This document shows positions 22,423 to 32,087 of a stretch of 52,696 nt of DNA, piece by piece; the stretch's first letter is position 1; each line of letters opens with the position of its first letter. The notes under the pieces are model-generated. The model saw only the letters and a program-made list of their open reading frames with translations, was not told the origin of the DNA and ran no database searches. The stretch lies in contig JAFTDW010000011.1 in NCBI GenBank assembly GCA_017454015.1, positions 1 to 52,696 of the forward strand. The letters run 5' to 3'. This DNA is from Bacteroidales bacterium (GTDB lineage Bacteria > Bacteroidota > Bacteroidia > Bacteroidales > P3). Made by a program: the position numbers and the translations under genes.

Positions 22423-24351
22423 ATGATTGCAGCCAACAACATATCCATACAGTTCTCCGGCGAGGCACTTTTCAGCGACATCACCTTTAACCTTGGCGAC
22501 AAGGACCGCGTAGGCCTTGTAGGGAAAAACGGCGCAGGCAAGTCGACCCTCCTCAAAGTCCTCGCCGGACTGCAGGAGCCCACTACGGGCACCCTTGTCA
22601 TGGCGTCGGGGCAGACGGTGGGCTACCTGCCCCAGGAGATGATACCCGACAGCCACCGCACGGTGCTCGACGAGACCCTCACGGCCTTCACCGCCATCGA
22701 CAAGCTGGAGCACGAGTTGCAGCTGCTCAACGACAAAGCGGCCACACGCACCGACTACGACAGCACCGAATACCAACGCCTCATCACCCGCATTGCCGAC
22801 ATCACCGAGCAGGTGGCCCTGCTCGGCGGGCACCGCCGCGAAGAGGCCGCCTCGACAATCCTCGCAGGGCTCGGATTCCACCAGCAAGACCTCGACAGAC
22901 CCCTCACCGTGTTCAGCGGCGGCTGGCAGATGCGCGTGGAGCTGGCCAAGCTGCTGCTGCAACGCCCCGACTTCCTGCTCCTCGACGAGCCCACCAACCA
23001 CCTCGACCTACCTGCCATAGAGTGGCTCGAAGGATTCCTGCTCTCCTACCCGGGCGCCGTGGTGCTCGTGTCGCACGACCGCACCTTCCTCGACAACATA
23101 ACGCTGCGCACCATAGAGATTACCGCCGGACGCATATACGACTACAAGGTGCCCTACTCCCAATATGTGGTCCTCATGCAGGAACGGCGAGCCTCACAGA
23201 TGGCACAGCTCACAGCACAGCAAAGGCAGATAGCCCAGATAGAAGCCTTTATTGAACGATTCCGCTACAAAGCCACAAAGTCGCGTCAGGTGCAGTCGCG
23301 CATCAAGATGCTCGACCGCATGGAACTCGTACAGGTCGACGAGGTAAGCACCGAGTCCATACACTTTGCCTTCCCCCCCGCCCCTCCCAGCGGCAAGACG
23401 GCAGTGGAGCTGCAGCACCTCTCGAAAAGTTTCGGCACACACACGGTGCTTTCCGACATCAACCTCGTCATACCTGCTGGCTCCCGCTCGGCATTCATTG
23501 GCCGCAACGGCGAGGGCAAGTCGACCCTCGCCCGCATCCTTGTGGGCGACCTGGCCGACTACGAAGGCACCTACCGCCCCGGACACAACATAAGCATAGG
23601 CTACTACGCCCAGAACCAGGCGGCACTGCTCGACCCCACCAAGACGGTGTTTGAGACCATCGACGACATAGCCACCGGCGACATACGCACGCGGCTGCGC
23701 TCCATACTGGCCAGCTTCCTCTTCACCGGCGACGACCTCGAAAAAAAAGTCCGCGTGCTCTCGGGCGGCGAGAAGGCGCGCCTCGCCCTCGCCAAACTGC
23801 TGCTCTCACCCTCCAACCTGCTGATACTCGACGAGCCCACCAACCACCTCGACATCGACTCAAAGGACATTCTCAAGAACGCCCTGCTGCAATACACAGG
23901 CACTCTCATCATAGTGTCGCACGACCGCGACTTCCTGCAAGGTCTCACCGACACCCTCTATGAGTTCCGCGACGGCGCCATCCACGAGCACCGCTGCGAC
24001 ATCATGGACTTCCTCGACGAACAGAAGCTGGCCAACAAGCCAACGCAGACCGCCGCCGCCGTCGCCGACGAGGCTCCCAAGCAGAGCCAAATAAGCCGCC
24101 AGCAGTCGAAAGAGCGCGAACGCACGCTGCGCAAACTCAAAAACGCCGTGGAAGAGGCCGAGAAAGAGATAGAGTCGCTGGAGGAGAAAGTCGCCGCCAT
24201 GGACTCGCGCCTCGCCACCTCGCCGGACACGCTGCAACCCGACTTCTACAGCGAGTACGACAACCTCAAGAAGTCGCTCGACCAATGCATGCAGCGGTGG
24301 GAGCAGGCCTCCATAGACCTTGAACAATTCCTGCAGACTGCCTCGGCATAA
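22423..24351 (+). CDS. ABC-F family ATPase
   Basis: 642 aa with two ABC domains and no membrane segments, a soluble translation-associated ABC-F protein. First Walker A GLVGKNGAGKST (about 31-42), signature FSGGWQMR, Walker B FLLLDEPTNHLD; second Walker A AFIGRNGEGKST, signature LSGGEKAR, Walker B LLILDEPTNHLD. An inter-domain linker follows the first domain and a charged coiled coil ends the protein, as in Uup/YheS-type members. Not clearly an antibiotic-resistance type. ATGs at 22411 and 22423 are both possible; 22423 (MIAANNISIQF) gives the usual N-terminus. Longer frames read into the R1 repeat. Confidence 0.93.
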   Translation: MIAANNISIQFSGEALFSDITFNLGDKDRVGLVGKNGAGKSTLLKVLAGLQEPTTGTLVMASGQTVGYLPQEMIPDSHRTVLDETLTAFTAIDKLEHELQLLNDKAATRTDYDSTEYQRLITRIADITEQVALLGGHRREEAASTILAGLGFHQQDLDRPLTVFSGGWQMRVELAKLLLQRPDFLLLDEPTNHLDLPAIEWLEGFLLSYPGAVVLVSHDRTFLDNITLRTIEITAGRIYDYKVPYSQYVVLMQERRASQMAQLTAQQRQIAQIEAFIERFRYKATKSRQVQSRIKMLDRMELVQVDEVSTESIHFAFPPAPPSGKTAVELQHLSKSFGTHTVLSDINLVIPAGSRSAFIGRNGEGKSTLARILVGDLADYEGTYRPGHNISIGYYAQNQAALLDPTKTVFETIDDIATGDIRTRLRSILASFLFTGDDLEKKVRVLSGGEKARLALAKLLLSPSNLLILDEPTNHLDIDSKDILKNALLQYTGTLIIVSHDRDFLQGLTDTLYEFRDGAIHEHRCDIMDFLDEQKLANKPTQTAAAVADEAPKQSQISRQQSKERERTLRKLKNAVEEAEKEIESLEEKVAAMDSRLATSPDTLQPDFYSEYDNLKKSLDQCMQRWEQASIDLEQFLQTASA

Positions 24352-24354
24352 AAA

Positions 24355-24400
24355 AAGCCCCCCTTTGCTGCTGACTTGCCATCGCGACAGAGGGGGGCTT
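24355..24400. terminator. Hairpin between convergent genes
   Basis: AAGCCCCCCT/AGGGGGGCTT, a 10-bp stem with a 26-nt loop, between the ABC-F gene (plus) and the flavodoxin gene (minus). Confidence 0.8.
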
Positions 24401-24416
24401 CAAGTGAAGTCTGCGC

Positions 24417-25268
24417 CTATCGGACCACACGCGTGAAAACCGGAACCTGGCCTTCGGCAACGGTGACATAGACCTCCATCTCGCCAGCCGGCGGCATGTT
24501 GGGCCGGTCTTTGCGGGGAAGGTCGACGGCGGTGAACAGATACTCCATGCCCTCGGGTATGGCGCGCGTTGCAACGCTCTTGGCCTTGGCATTGATCATA
24601 GGATAGTCGCCCACGGCGGCATCGAATATCGCAGCCTCCGCTTCGCTCACAGGGTGAGACTCGGCAAAAGCCTCAGGCTGGACATACTCTCCCTCGATGA
24701 AGCCAGAGGCCTTCAGGAAATTGTCGACCTCCTTGGGCATGGCGTCCATACGAGCGGCGCGGACACCGTAGCCGGGAAGCAGCTCGGCTTGCGGCTCGGC
24801 TTGTGCCAGCTCGGCGACACTGCTCTCCAAGCCTCCGCTGCCAAAGGTGCAGAACGGTACCACCTTCTTGCCGGAGAGGTCGGCATCGCCAAGGAAAGCG
24901 GCGACGGGCGGCGCATAGGTGCCAAACCACACAGGATAGCCAAGGAACACCACATCGTAGGCGGCGAGGTCGGCCTTGAGCGGCTCTACTGCCGGGACAA
25001 CACCTTTTTCGCGCTCCTGCATACAACGCTCTATGGTTGCCTGAAAGTCGCCGTCGTAGGGCTCCACGGAGACAATCTCCTCAATGTCGGCTCCGAGGCG
25101 CGTGGCAATCTCTGTGGCCACACTCTTGGTAACACCTGTCTGCGAGTAATAAAGCACCAGCACCTTGGGGGCGGGGGGCTCCACCTCCGCGGTGCCATTC
25201 TTTGTGCCGCACGAAACGGCGGCAAGGGCGACGGTAGCAACGACCATCATAGTCTTGATTTTTTTCAT
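24417..25268 (-). CDS. Flavodoxin-fold lipoprotein
   Basis: 283 aa. Lipobox AVSC (Cys 20) marks an envelope lipoprotein. Residues about 35-200 form a flavodoxin fold: VLVLYYSQTGVTKSVA is the FMN-phosphate loop, FLGYPVWFGTYAPPV the isoalloxazine loop, and PFCTFGSGGLESS the third flavin contact. The final 80 residues are an unassigned extension. Anchored flavodoxin-like proteins with this loop set are known in Bacteroidota; the redox partner is unknown. There is no good start other than 25268, and an A/T-rich leader precedes it. Confidence 0.88.
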   Translation of the reverse strand: MKKIKTMMVVATVALAAVSCGTKNGTAEVEPPAPKVLVLYYSQTGVTKSVATEIATRLGADIEEIVSVEPYDGDFQATIERCMQEREKGVVPAVEPLKADLAAYDVVFLGYPVWFGTYAPPVAAFLGDADLSGKKVVPFCTFGSGGLESSVAELAQAEPQAELLPGYGVRAARMDAMPKEVDNFLKASGFIEGEYVQPEAFAESHPVSEAEAAIFDAAVGDYPMINAKAKSVATRAIPEGMEYLFTAVDLPRKDRPNMPPAGEMEVYVTVAEGQVPVFTRVVR

Positions 25269-25365
25269 GATAGTTTGGAATTATTGAATTGATACATCTA
25301 TAACGCCACGTAACGGTAATTATTGCCACAGGGCGACCCGCCGAGGCTTTTTTCTGCCTTTTAAG

Positions 25366-25421
25366 CAACGCAGTGTTTTCACACCCCTCGGCAACAGAGG
25401 CACGAGGGTCGCCAAGGCCTG
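25366..25421 (+). repeat. Diverged R1-like repeat
   Basis: Contains ACGCAGTGTTTTCAC, then a CC..GGC pair and CACGAGGGTCGCCAAG, matching the order of words in the copy at 61-115 with many substitutions. This is the only recognisable item in the 318-bp gap upstream of gyrB besides its promoter. Confidence 0.55.
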
Positions 25422-25510
25422 TTTTACGCCGACTGACGGGTTATCAACAATTGTTAATATCTACTCCCGCACACGCGCGTGCGAACAAATATTTATACAC
25501 TAAAAAAACG

Positions 25511-25518
25511 TATTTTTG
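25511..25518 (+). promoter_or_regulatory. -7 promoter box (TATTTTTG) for gyrB
   Basis: TATTTTTG lies 68 bp before the gyrB start, giving a leader of about 60 nt. Confidence 0.65.
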
Positions 25519-25586
25519 CAAATGAAAAGCGACGATGCAAAAACGCCGCTATCAACTGAATATCAAGAAATACCAAAAAATAAGTC

Positions 25587-27548
25587 ATGAGCGAAGAAAT
25601 CAAGAAACAAGCTACCGAAGACTACAGTGCGAGCAACATCACGGTGCTCGAAGGCCTTGAGGCGGTGCGCGTGCGCCCCGCCATGTATATTGGCGATGTC
25701 AACTTCCGCGGCCTCCACCACCTTGTCTACGAAGTTGTCGACAACTCCATCGACGAGGCCCTTGCAGGTTTCTGCACCAAGATATACGTGAGCATCAACG
25801 AGGACAACAGCATCACCGTTGTCGACAACGGGCGCGGCATACCCGTGGACATGCACGAGAAGGAGCACCGCAGTGCCCTCGAAGTGGTCATGACAGTGCT
25901 GCACGCCGGCGGCAAGTTCGACAAAGGCAGCTACAAGGTCTCCGGCGGTCTGCACGGCGTGGGCGTGTCGTGCGTCAACGCCCTCAGCGAGCACATGACC
26001 GTCGACGTGCGTCGCGGCGGCAAACTCTACCGTCAGGAATACTCCAAAGGCAAACCCCTCTACCCTGTGAAAGAGATAGGCATTGCCGAAGGCAGCGGCA
26101 CCACGGTGACCTTTAAGCCCGACGGCACAATATTCACCACCACAGAGTACGACTTCAACACCCTCATGAGCCGCATGCGCGAGCTGGCCTACCTCAACAA
26201 AGGCATAGAACTCACCATAGAGGACAAACGCCCGCGCGAAGACGGCACGGTGCAGAGCCAGCGCTTCTACAGCGAGAAAGGCCTGCTCGACTTCCTCGCC
26301 TACCTCGACGAGAACCGCGAGAGCATGCTGCCCGAAGCCATATACATGGAAGGCGAACGCAACGGCATACCTATCGAGGTGGCTCTGGAATACAACAAGA
26401 CGTTCACCGAGAACCTGCACTCCTACGTAAACAACATCAACACCCATGAGGGCGGCACCCACCTCGCAGGCTTCCGCAGCGGCCTCACCCGCACCCTCAA
26501 GGCCTACGCCGACAAGGAGAACCTCATACCCTTCAAACCCAAGACCAAAGAAAAGATAGAGATCTCGCCAGAGGACTTCCGCGAGGGACTCACCGCCGTG
26601 ATAAGCGTCAAGGTGGCTGAACCTCAGTTTGAAGGCCAGACCAAGACAAAGCTCGGCAACAACGAGGTACGCTCGGCTGTTGACAAAGCCGTGGGCGAGA
26701 TGATGGAGAACTACCTGGAGGAGCACCCCAACGAGGCACGCTCCATAGTGAGCAAGGTAGTGCTTGCCGCCGAGGCACGCATGGCCGCCCGCAAGGCTCG
26801 CGAGAGCGTGCAGCGCAGCACAGTGTTCAGCACCGGCGGACTGCCCGGCAAACTGGCCGACTGCCAGGACAACGACCCCAGCGTGTGCGAGATATACTTT
26901 GTCGAGGGCGACTCGGCAGGCGGCTCGGCAAAGCAGGGACGCGACCGCAAGTTCCAAGCCATACTGCCTCTGCGAGGCAAAATCCTCAACGTGGAAAAAG
27001 CCAGCCAGGACCGCGCCTTCGACAGCGAGGAGATACGCAACATATACACCGCACTCGGCGTACACAAAGGCACACCCGAAGACCCCAAGGCCCTCAACCT
27101 CGAAAAACTGCGCTACCACAAAATCATCATCATGACCGATGCCGATGTCGACGGCGCTCACATCGACACCCTCATGCTCACCTTCTTCTTCCGCTATATG
27201 CCGGAACTGATAGAGAATGGATACGTTTACCTCGCCACCCCCCCACTCTACCTTGTCAAGAAAGGCGCCAAGCGTATATACTGCTGGAGCGAGGAGGACC
27301 GCGAGCGCGCCATCATGGAGGTGGGCGACAAGGGCGTGCACGTGCAACGCTACAAAGGTCTCGGCGAGATGAACCCCGAACAGCTGTGGGAGACCACCAT
27401 GGATCCGGAGAACCGCCAGCTGCGGCAGGTCACTATAGAGAACGCCGCCAGCACCGACTACATCTTCTCCATGCTCATGGGCGACGACGTGCCACCCCGC
27501 CGCGAGTTCATAGAACGCAACGCCACCTACGCCAACATCGACGCTTAA
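25587..27548 (+). CDS. gyrB: DNA gyrase subunit B
   Basis: 653 aa, normal for Bacteroidota GyrB. The GHKL ATPase domain has VRPAMYIGD (about 29-37), EVVDNSIDEA, DNGRGIPVD and GGLHGVGVS; the transducer domain follows; TOPRIM has EGDSAGGSAKQGRDR (about 438-452), then PLRGKILNVEKA and DADVDGAHI, ending with GEMNPEQLWETTM. It supplies ATP-driven supercoiling with GyrA, which is elsewhere. The N-terminus MSEEIKKQATEDYSASNI is typical of the phylum. The assignment as GyrB rather than ParE rests on length and TOPRIM sequence. Confidence 0.95.
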   Translation: MSEEIKKQATEDYSASNITVLEGLEAVRVRPAMYIGDVNFRGLHHLVYEVVDNSIDEALAGFCTKIYVSINEDNSITVVDNGRGIPVDMHEKEHRSALEVVMTVLHAGGKFDKGSYKVSGGLHGVGVSCVNALSEHMTVDVRRGGKLYRQEYSKGKPLYPVKEIGIAEGSGTTVTFKPDGTIFTTTEYDFNTLMSRMRELAYLNKGIELTIEDKRPREDGTVQSQRFYSEKGLLDFLAYLDENRESMLPEAIYMEGERNGIPIEVALEYNKTFTENLHSYVNNINTHEGGTHLAGFRSGLTRTLKAYADKENLIPFKPKTKEKIEISPEDFREGLTAVISVKVAEPQFEGQTKTKLGNNEVRSAVDKAVGEMMENYLEEHPNEARSIVSKVVLAAEARMAARKARESVQRSTVFSTGGLPGKLADCQDNDPSVCEIYFVEGDSAGGSAKQGRDRKFQAILPLRGKILNVEKASQDRAFDSEEIRNIYTALGVHKGTPEDPKALNLEKLRYHKIIIMTDADVDGAHIDTLMLTFFFRYMPELIENGYVYLATPPLYLVKKGAKRIYCWSEEDRERAIMEVGDKGVHVQRYKGLGEMNPEQLWETTMDPENRQLRQVTIENAASTDYIFSMLMGDDVPPRREFIERNATYANIDA

Positions 27549-27626
27549 TGTAAGGTTGAAAGGATAAAAACCATATAACCTATAAACCTTAAAACCTTTA
27601 AACCTTTAAACCCCATACCAAACCCC

Positions 27627-28376
27627 ATGGACAAACGTAACCTTTTGCTTATCAGCAACAGCACCATGCGCGGCGAGGCTTACCTCGGCTGGTGCAAAGA
27701 GATGATCGCAGACTTCTGCCACCGTCACAACATCAAGAAAGTGCTCTTCGTGCCCTACGCCGGCGTCTCCCTCGCCGAAGGCGGACTCAACAAGAGCTAC
27801 GACACCTACGAAAAAAAGGTGGCGGCCGTATACAAAGAGTTTGGAGTGAAACTTGTGAGCGTACACCACAAATCACTGCCTGTCAATGCCGTATACGACA
27901 CCGACTGCGTAGCCGTGGGCGGCGGCAACACCTTCCACCTCGTCAAGGAGCTGCAGCGCACTGGTCTGCTGCAGGCCATACGCCAGCGCGCCTTCGACGG
28001 CATGCCCTACATGGGTTGGAGCGCCGGCAGCAACGTGGCAGGCCCCACACTCTGCACCACCAACGACATGCCTATAGTTATGCCCGCCTCTTTTGAGTGC
28101 ATGGGACTGGTGCCGTTCCAGATCAACCCCCACTACACCGACTTCTTCGACCCCAAGCACGGCGGCGAGACCCGCGACGACCGACTGAAGGAGTACATCA
28201 TGGTCAACCCCAAAGCCACTGTGGCTGCCATACGCGAAGCCACTGCCCTGCTCCTCGAAGACGGCAAACTCAAGCTTATAGGAAAACCCAACAAAATGAA
28301 GGTTTTCAAGACCAAAATGGAAAACACCAAGGAGTACGGACTGAGAAGCAAACTGGACTTCCTGCTGAATGCCTGA
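27627..28376 (+). CDS. pepE: Dipeptidase E (peptidase family S51)
   Basis: 249 aa cytoplasmic serine peptidase that cleaves Asp-Xaa dipeptides. The nucleophile Ser132 lies in the GWSAGSN motif, preceded by VGGGNTFHLV; QINPHYTDFFDP and the GETRDDR loop agree with PepE. It follows gyrB by 78 bp of repeated ACCTTTAAACC-like words, so is probably cotranscribed. Followed by an intrinsic terminator. Confidence 0.93.
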   Translation: MDKRNLLLISNSTMRGEAYLGWCKEMIADFCHRHNIKKVLFVPYAGVSLAEGGLNKSYDTYEKKVAAVYKEFGVKLVSVHHKSLPVNAVYDTDCVAVGGGNTFHLVKELQRTGLLQAIRQRAFDGMPYMGWSAGSNVAGPTLCTTNDMPIVMPASFECMGLVPFQINPHYTDFFDPKHGGETRDDRLKEYIMVNPKATVAAIREATALLLEDGKLKLIGKPNKMKVFKTKMENTKEYGLRSKLDFLLNA

Positions 28377-28447
28377 CGCATAAAACAGCCCCCCTATCGG
28401 CAAACTTGCCAACCACAGTGCTTAGCTAAAATAACAAGGATGCCTTA

Positions 28448-28489
28448 TCCGCCGCAGTACGGCATGTACTGCGGCGGATTTATTTTTTC
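28448..28489 (+). terminator. Intrinsic terminator after pepE
   Basis: Perfect 13-bp stem TCCGCCGCAGTAC/GTACTGCGGCGGA, 5-nt loop, then TTTATTTTTTC. Confidence 0.93.
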
Positions 28490-28511
28490 GGTACATTATT
28501 AAAAAATAGCG

Positions 28512-28519
28512 TATCTTTG
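28512..28519 (+). promoter_or_regulatory. -7 promoter box (TATCTTTG) for the metalloprotease
   Basis: TATCTTTG lies 43 bp before the start at 28563; the -33 element is not clear. Confidence 0.65.
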
Positions 28520-28562
28520 TATAATAATAGACACACTGTAACAACTAACTAATAACCTATCA

Positions 28563-31445
28563 ATGAACACCCTGAAGAAAATACTATCTCTTGTAGTAAT
28601 AACATTTTTTTCTGTTTTGCCTTATTCCCATGCCGTGCCTGCATGGCCAGAGCTCGTGGAATTCCAGCAACCCGACGGGAAAACAACCCTCCGCCTCTAC
28701 CTTCTCGGCGACGAGAAAGTACACTGGGCCGAGACCGTTGACGGCTATTCGCTGCTCCACGGCGAGGATGGCGCTTTTGAATATGCCGTGCTCGACGAGC
28801 GCGGCAACATGGTGCCATCGGGCATCATGGCCACCGACATCGCCGACCGGTCCGAGGAGGCCGCCATACTGCTGCGCGGCACCAACCGCCACCTGCGCTA
28901 CAGCGAGAGCCAGGTCAACGCCATGCTTGCCATGTGGGAAGACATGTCGAAGATGCGCGTGGAAGCCGGCAGGATGAAAAACGTGACAGGACAGAAACGC
29001 TTCCTTGTGGTACTCTTCGAGTTCCAGGATCGTGACTTTATACATACCGGCAGCGAGTTCCGCCACCTCTTCAACCAGATAGGCTACAACGCCAACCGCT
29101 CCACAGGCAGCGTCCGCGACTACTACCGCGCGGTGTCGCACAACCAGTTCGACCTCGTCGTCGATGTCGTGGGACCCTACAAGGGAGCCTACAACATGGA
29201 ACACTACGGCCTGGAGGATGCTGGCTATCAGGATTTTGCCGAAGAGGCCGTGCAATTCGCCTCTGCCGATGTGGACTTCTCCAACTACGACAACGACAAC
29301 GACGGCTATATCGACGGCATGCATATCATCTTTGCAGGCTACGGTGAGGAAGCCGGAGCACCGGCCGAAGCCATCTGGTCGCACAAATGGAACATCTTTT
29401 CGTCGCCGGAGTACAACAACACCATAGTCAACGTGTACAGCTGCTCGCCGGAACTCAGCGGCCGCATGGGCGAGAGCATTACCAAGATAGGCGTCATCTG
29501 CCACGAGTTGGGCCATGTGTTCGGCGCTCCCGACTACTACGATACCGACTATGCCGGCTCTGGCGGAGAGTACCCCGGACTCGGCACATGGGACATCATG
29601 TCGAGCGGCAGCTGGAACAACAGCGGCATAACGCCCGCCAACCACAACCCCTACACCAAGATATACATATACCAATGGGCCACAGCGCGAGTGCTTAACA
29701 CCCCCGAACGGGTATGCCTCCATTCCGTGACCGATGTCAACACCGACTTCTACCAAGTCAACACATCCACCAACGGCGACTACTTCCTCATAGAGAACCG
29801 CCAGCGCACCGCCTGGGACGCCGGCATCCCCGGCCACGGCATGATTGTATACCACAAACACGCCAATGCCAACGGCTCCAGCGTCTCAAACCGCACACAC
29901 CCCATGCAACTCTACATAGTGTCGGCCGCCACCAACGAAGACTACCCCTCGAACGATGTGAGCTCCTATGGCATGGTCAACGGCCCTGCCGCAGCATGGC
30001 CTGGCTCCATGCACAAAGACTCTCTGACCGACAACACCACCCCGCGGTTCAGAGCTTGGAACAAGGTTCGCAACAACAAACCCTTCTATCATATCTCCGA
30101 GTGCGTTGAGGACGGGACAGTGTCGTTCTGTTTCAAAAACGCACAACCCGAACTCTACGGCTTCTCAGCAGAAGCAGTGTCCAACCACCAGATAAGACTC
30201 AACTGGAAACGCTACGGCACATATAAAAACATCATAGTCATGTCGCAAGACTCCATAGTGGAGCGTCCGCAATACTACTCTGCCGGACCGGGCCGCGACA
30301 CACTGCCCGGCGGCGACATAGTGATCTACCGCGGAACCGACGGCCACACGGTAATAGACAGCCTGACCTCCGGCCAGACCTACTACTTCCACATCTACCT
30401 AAGCATCGACGACACCACCCTCACCAACGGCCTCGCCACAAGCGCCTCCACCACCATGTGCCCGTCGACCGCATGGCGCCACGAATCGTTTGAAAGCAAC
30501 GCCACCTGCTGGAACGACGCCGAGCTGGCCACTGCGGCTCCGCGCTGGAGCATAACCCAAGCCAACGCCTCCGAAGGCTCCCACTGCATAGGAATAGCCG
30601 ACAACTCGCTGGCCGACCGCATCTATCCTGCCATGCTCTATGCAGCCCCTTTCAGATTCGACACCGTGTGCAACTTCGTCTTGACCTTCGACGCAAAGCT
30701 TAGCGGCGTCAACACCATGAAAGTCATATACCGCGCGTCGCCCGATGCCAACTGGGACACCATCTACACCATCGAGAGCGAGCCATCGGAGGCCGCTCCC
30801 GAATGGCGGCAGCACGCCATATCGTTGTCCAGCGCTTCGGCATACTCGCGACTCGCTTTCCTCATCCCCAACATGGCTGGCGGCGCATCGGCCTACCTCG
30901 ACAACTTCGACATCCGCAACGGCTACCTCATACAGACCTCCTGCGGCGAACACGGCAATATATGGCCCGCCGGCAACATAGTGTGCGCCAAAGACGACAC
31001 CGTCTTGATAGCCATGCGCGGAGTGCCCGGCTACGGCCTCAAGTCGTTCTACGTCAACAACCACAGCATGCTCTCCGAGATATTCCGCGGAGTGCCCGGC
31101 GACACCACCACCAACCGCCCCTACTACCTCTACAACCTATGGGTTCGCGGCAACCATGTTGTCCACGCTGAATTTGGCATCAACACCGAGATAGAATACA
31201 CCTCGCAAAGCGACAAGCAGATGGAGCTGTACCCCAACCCCACCACCGGCATGGCCACCATCACCCTTGCCGCCACCGACGAAGAGGTCACCATGCGCAT
31301 TTTCGACCCGACTGGACGACTCATGCAACAGCAGAAATTCAACAAAACCACATCCGTCGACCTGAAAAAAATGCCTACGGGCTGCTACTTCATCCATTGC
31401 TCATGGTCAAACGGTTATACAACATCTAAATTGTTAAAAAATTAA
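28563..31445 (+). CDS. M6 family metalloprotease exported by T9SS
   Basis: 960 aa. Signal peptide (about 1-24), then a propeptide-like region, then the M6 (immune inhibitor A-like) peptidase domain: zinc motif HELGH (314-318) followed by FGAPDYYD, GTWDIMSSG as the downstream Met-turn-like segment and YFLIENRQ. A fibronectin-III-like and a jelly-roll-like region follow, and the end is a T9SS type A sorting domain (LYPNPTTGMATITL, DPTGRLMQQQ, YTTSKLLKN). It should be a surface or secreted protease in nutrient acquisition or host/cell interaction; substrates unknown. The catalytic residues are intact. Confidence 0.92.
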   Translation: MNTLKKILSLVVITFFSVLPYSHAVPAWPELVEFQQPDGKTTLRLYLLGDEKVHWAETVDGYSLLHGEDGAFEYAVLDERGNMVPSGIMATDIADRSEEAAILLRGTNRHLRYSESQVNAMLAMWEDMSKMRVEAGRMKNVTGQKRFLVVLFEFQDRDFIHTGSEFRHLFNQIGYNANRSTGSVRDYYRAVSHNQFDLVVDVVGPYKGAYNMEHYGLEDAGYQDFAEEAVQFASADVDFSNYDNDNDGYIDGMHIIFAGYGEEAGAPAEAIWSHKWNIFSSPEYNNTIVNVYSCSPELSGRMGESITKIGVICHELGHVFGAPDYYDTDYAGSGGEYPGLGTWDIMSSGSWNNSGITPANHNPYTKIYIYQWATARVLNTPERVCLHSVTDVNTDFYQVNTSTNGDYFLIENRQRTAWDAGIPGHGMIVYHKHANANGSSVSNRTHPMQLYIVSAATNEDYPSNDVSSYGMVNGPAAAWPGSMHKDSLTDNTTPRFRAWNKVRNNKPFYHISECVEDGTVSFCFKNAQPELYGFSAEAVSNHQIRLNWKRYGTYKNIIVMSQDSIVERPQYYSAGPGRDTLPGGDIVIYRGTDGHTVIDSLTSGQTYYFHIYLSIDDTTLTNGLATSASTTMCPSTAWRHESFESNATCWNDAELATAAPRWSITQANASEGSHCIGIADNSLADRIYPAMLYAAPFRFDTVCNFVLTFDAKLSGVNTMKVIYRASPDANWDTIYTIESEPSEAAPEWRQHAISLSSASAYSRLAFLIPNMAGGASAYLDNFDIRNGYLIQTSCGEHGNIWPAGNIVCAKDDTVLIAMRGVPGYGLKSFYVNNHSMLSEIFRGVPGDTTTNRPYYLYNLWVRGNHVVHAEFGINTEIEYTSQSDKQMELYPNPTTGMATITLAATDEEVTMRIFDPTGRLMQQQKFNKTTSVDLKKMPTGCYFIHCSWSNGYTTSKLLKN

Positions 31446-31495
31446 AAAAATCATTTTTCCCTGTAACGAAAACCCACTTTGTGCGTCTTAAGTAA

Positions 31496-32050
31496 ATGAA
31501 AGCCGATGCAGAGACTATACAACTAATTGAAGCCTGCAAAGCGAAAAAGCGCAAAGCCTACAAAGAACTCTACGACCGCTACGCGCCAGTGCTATACCCT
31601 ATCTGCCTCCGCTACACCCACTCCCGCGAAGACGCCAACGACATACTCCACGACACTTTCATCAAGATCTTTGATAAAATACGAACAATAAAAGACAACG
31701 AAAACCTTACCGCATGGATGCGGCGTGTGACGGTCAACACTGCCCTCGACTTCCTAAGAGCCAAGGCCGAAACAACCCTCTCTTTGGAAATTGAACAGGA
31801 AGCCTCCTCACAAATCGAGACACCACCGACCTACAGCCGCCACGACATACAGATTATAATGCAAGCCATATCGCAACTGCCCGACCTACGACGCATTATA
31901 TTCAACATGCGGGAAATTGAGGGATACGAATACGCCGACATAGCACAACGACTCAACATCACCGAAAGCGCAGCCCGCGTGAACCTCAATCGCGCAAAAC
32001 AACAACTACGGGACATACTAACCGAAATAGACCCTCAAATAGACCAATAA
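31496..32050 (+). CDS. ECF-type RNA polymerase sigma factor
   Basis: 184 aa. Sigma-70 region 2 occupies about residues 20-90 (AYKELYDRYAPVLYPICLRYTH, DANDILHDTFIKIFDKI) and region 4 about 125-175 (LPDLRRIIFNMREIEGYEYADIAQRLNITESAARVN split by a turn, an HTH). It lies 50 bp after the metalloprotease, and a membrane protein with a cytoplasmic N-terminus follows 37 bp later. That protein is the natural candidate for its anti-sigma partner, though it does not look like a classical FecR. Confidence 0.92.
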   Translation: MKADAETIQLIEACKAKKRKAYKELYDRYAPVLYPICLRYTHSREDANDILHDTFIKIFDKIRTIKDNENLTAWMRRVTVNTALDFLRAKAETTLSLEIEQEASSQIETPPTYSRHDIQIIMQAISQLPDLRRIIFNMREIEGYEYADIAQRLNITESAARVNLNRAKQQLRDILTEIDPQIDQ

Positions 32051-32087
32051 AACACAAATATAGCTAATCTGAAAAACAAACATAGCC

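Noticed and set aside
25438-25460. TTATCAACA resembling a DnaA box before gyrB
   Set aside because: A single imperfect box; no cluster, no dnaA or dnaN, no AT-rich unwinding region.
25563-27347. 594-codon open frame antisense to gyrB, and similar long antisense frames opposite atpB, parC and ftcD
   Set aside because: The sense frames encode well-known full-length proteins; the antisense frames are a by-product of codon bias and match no family.
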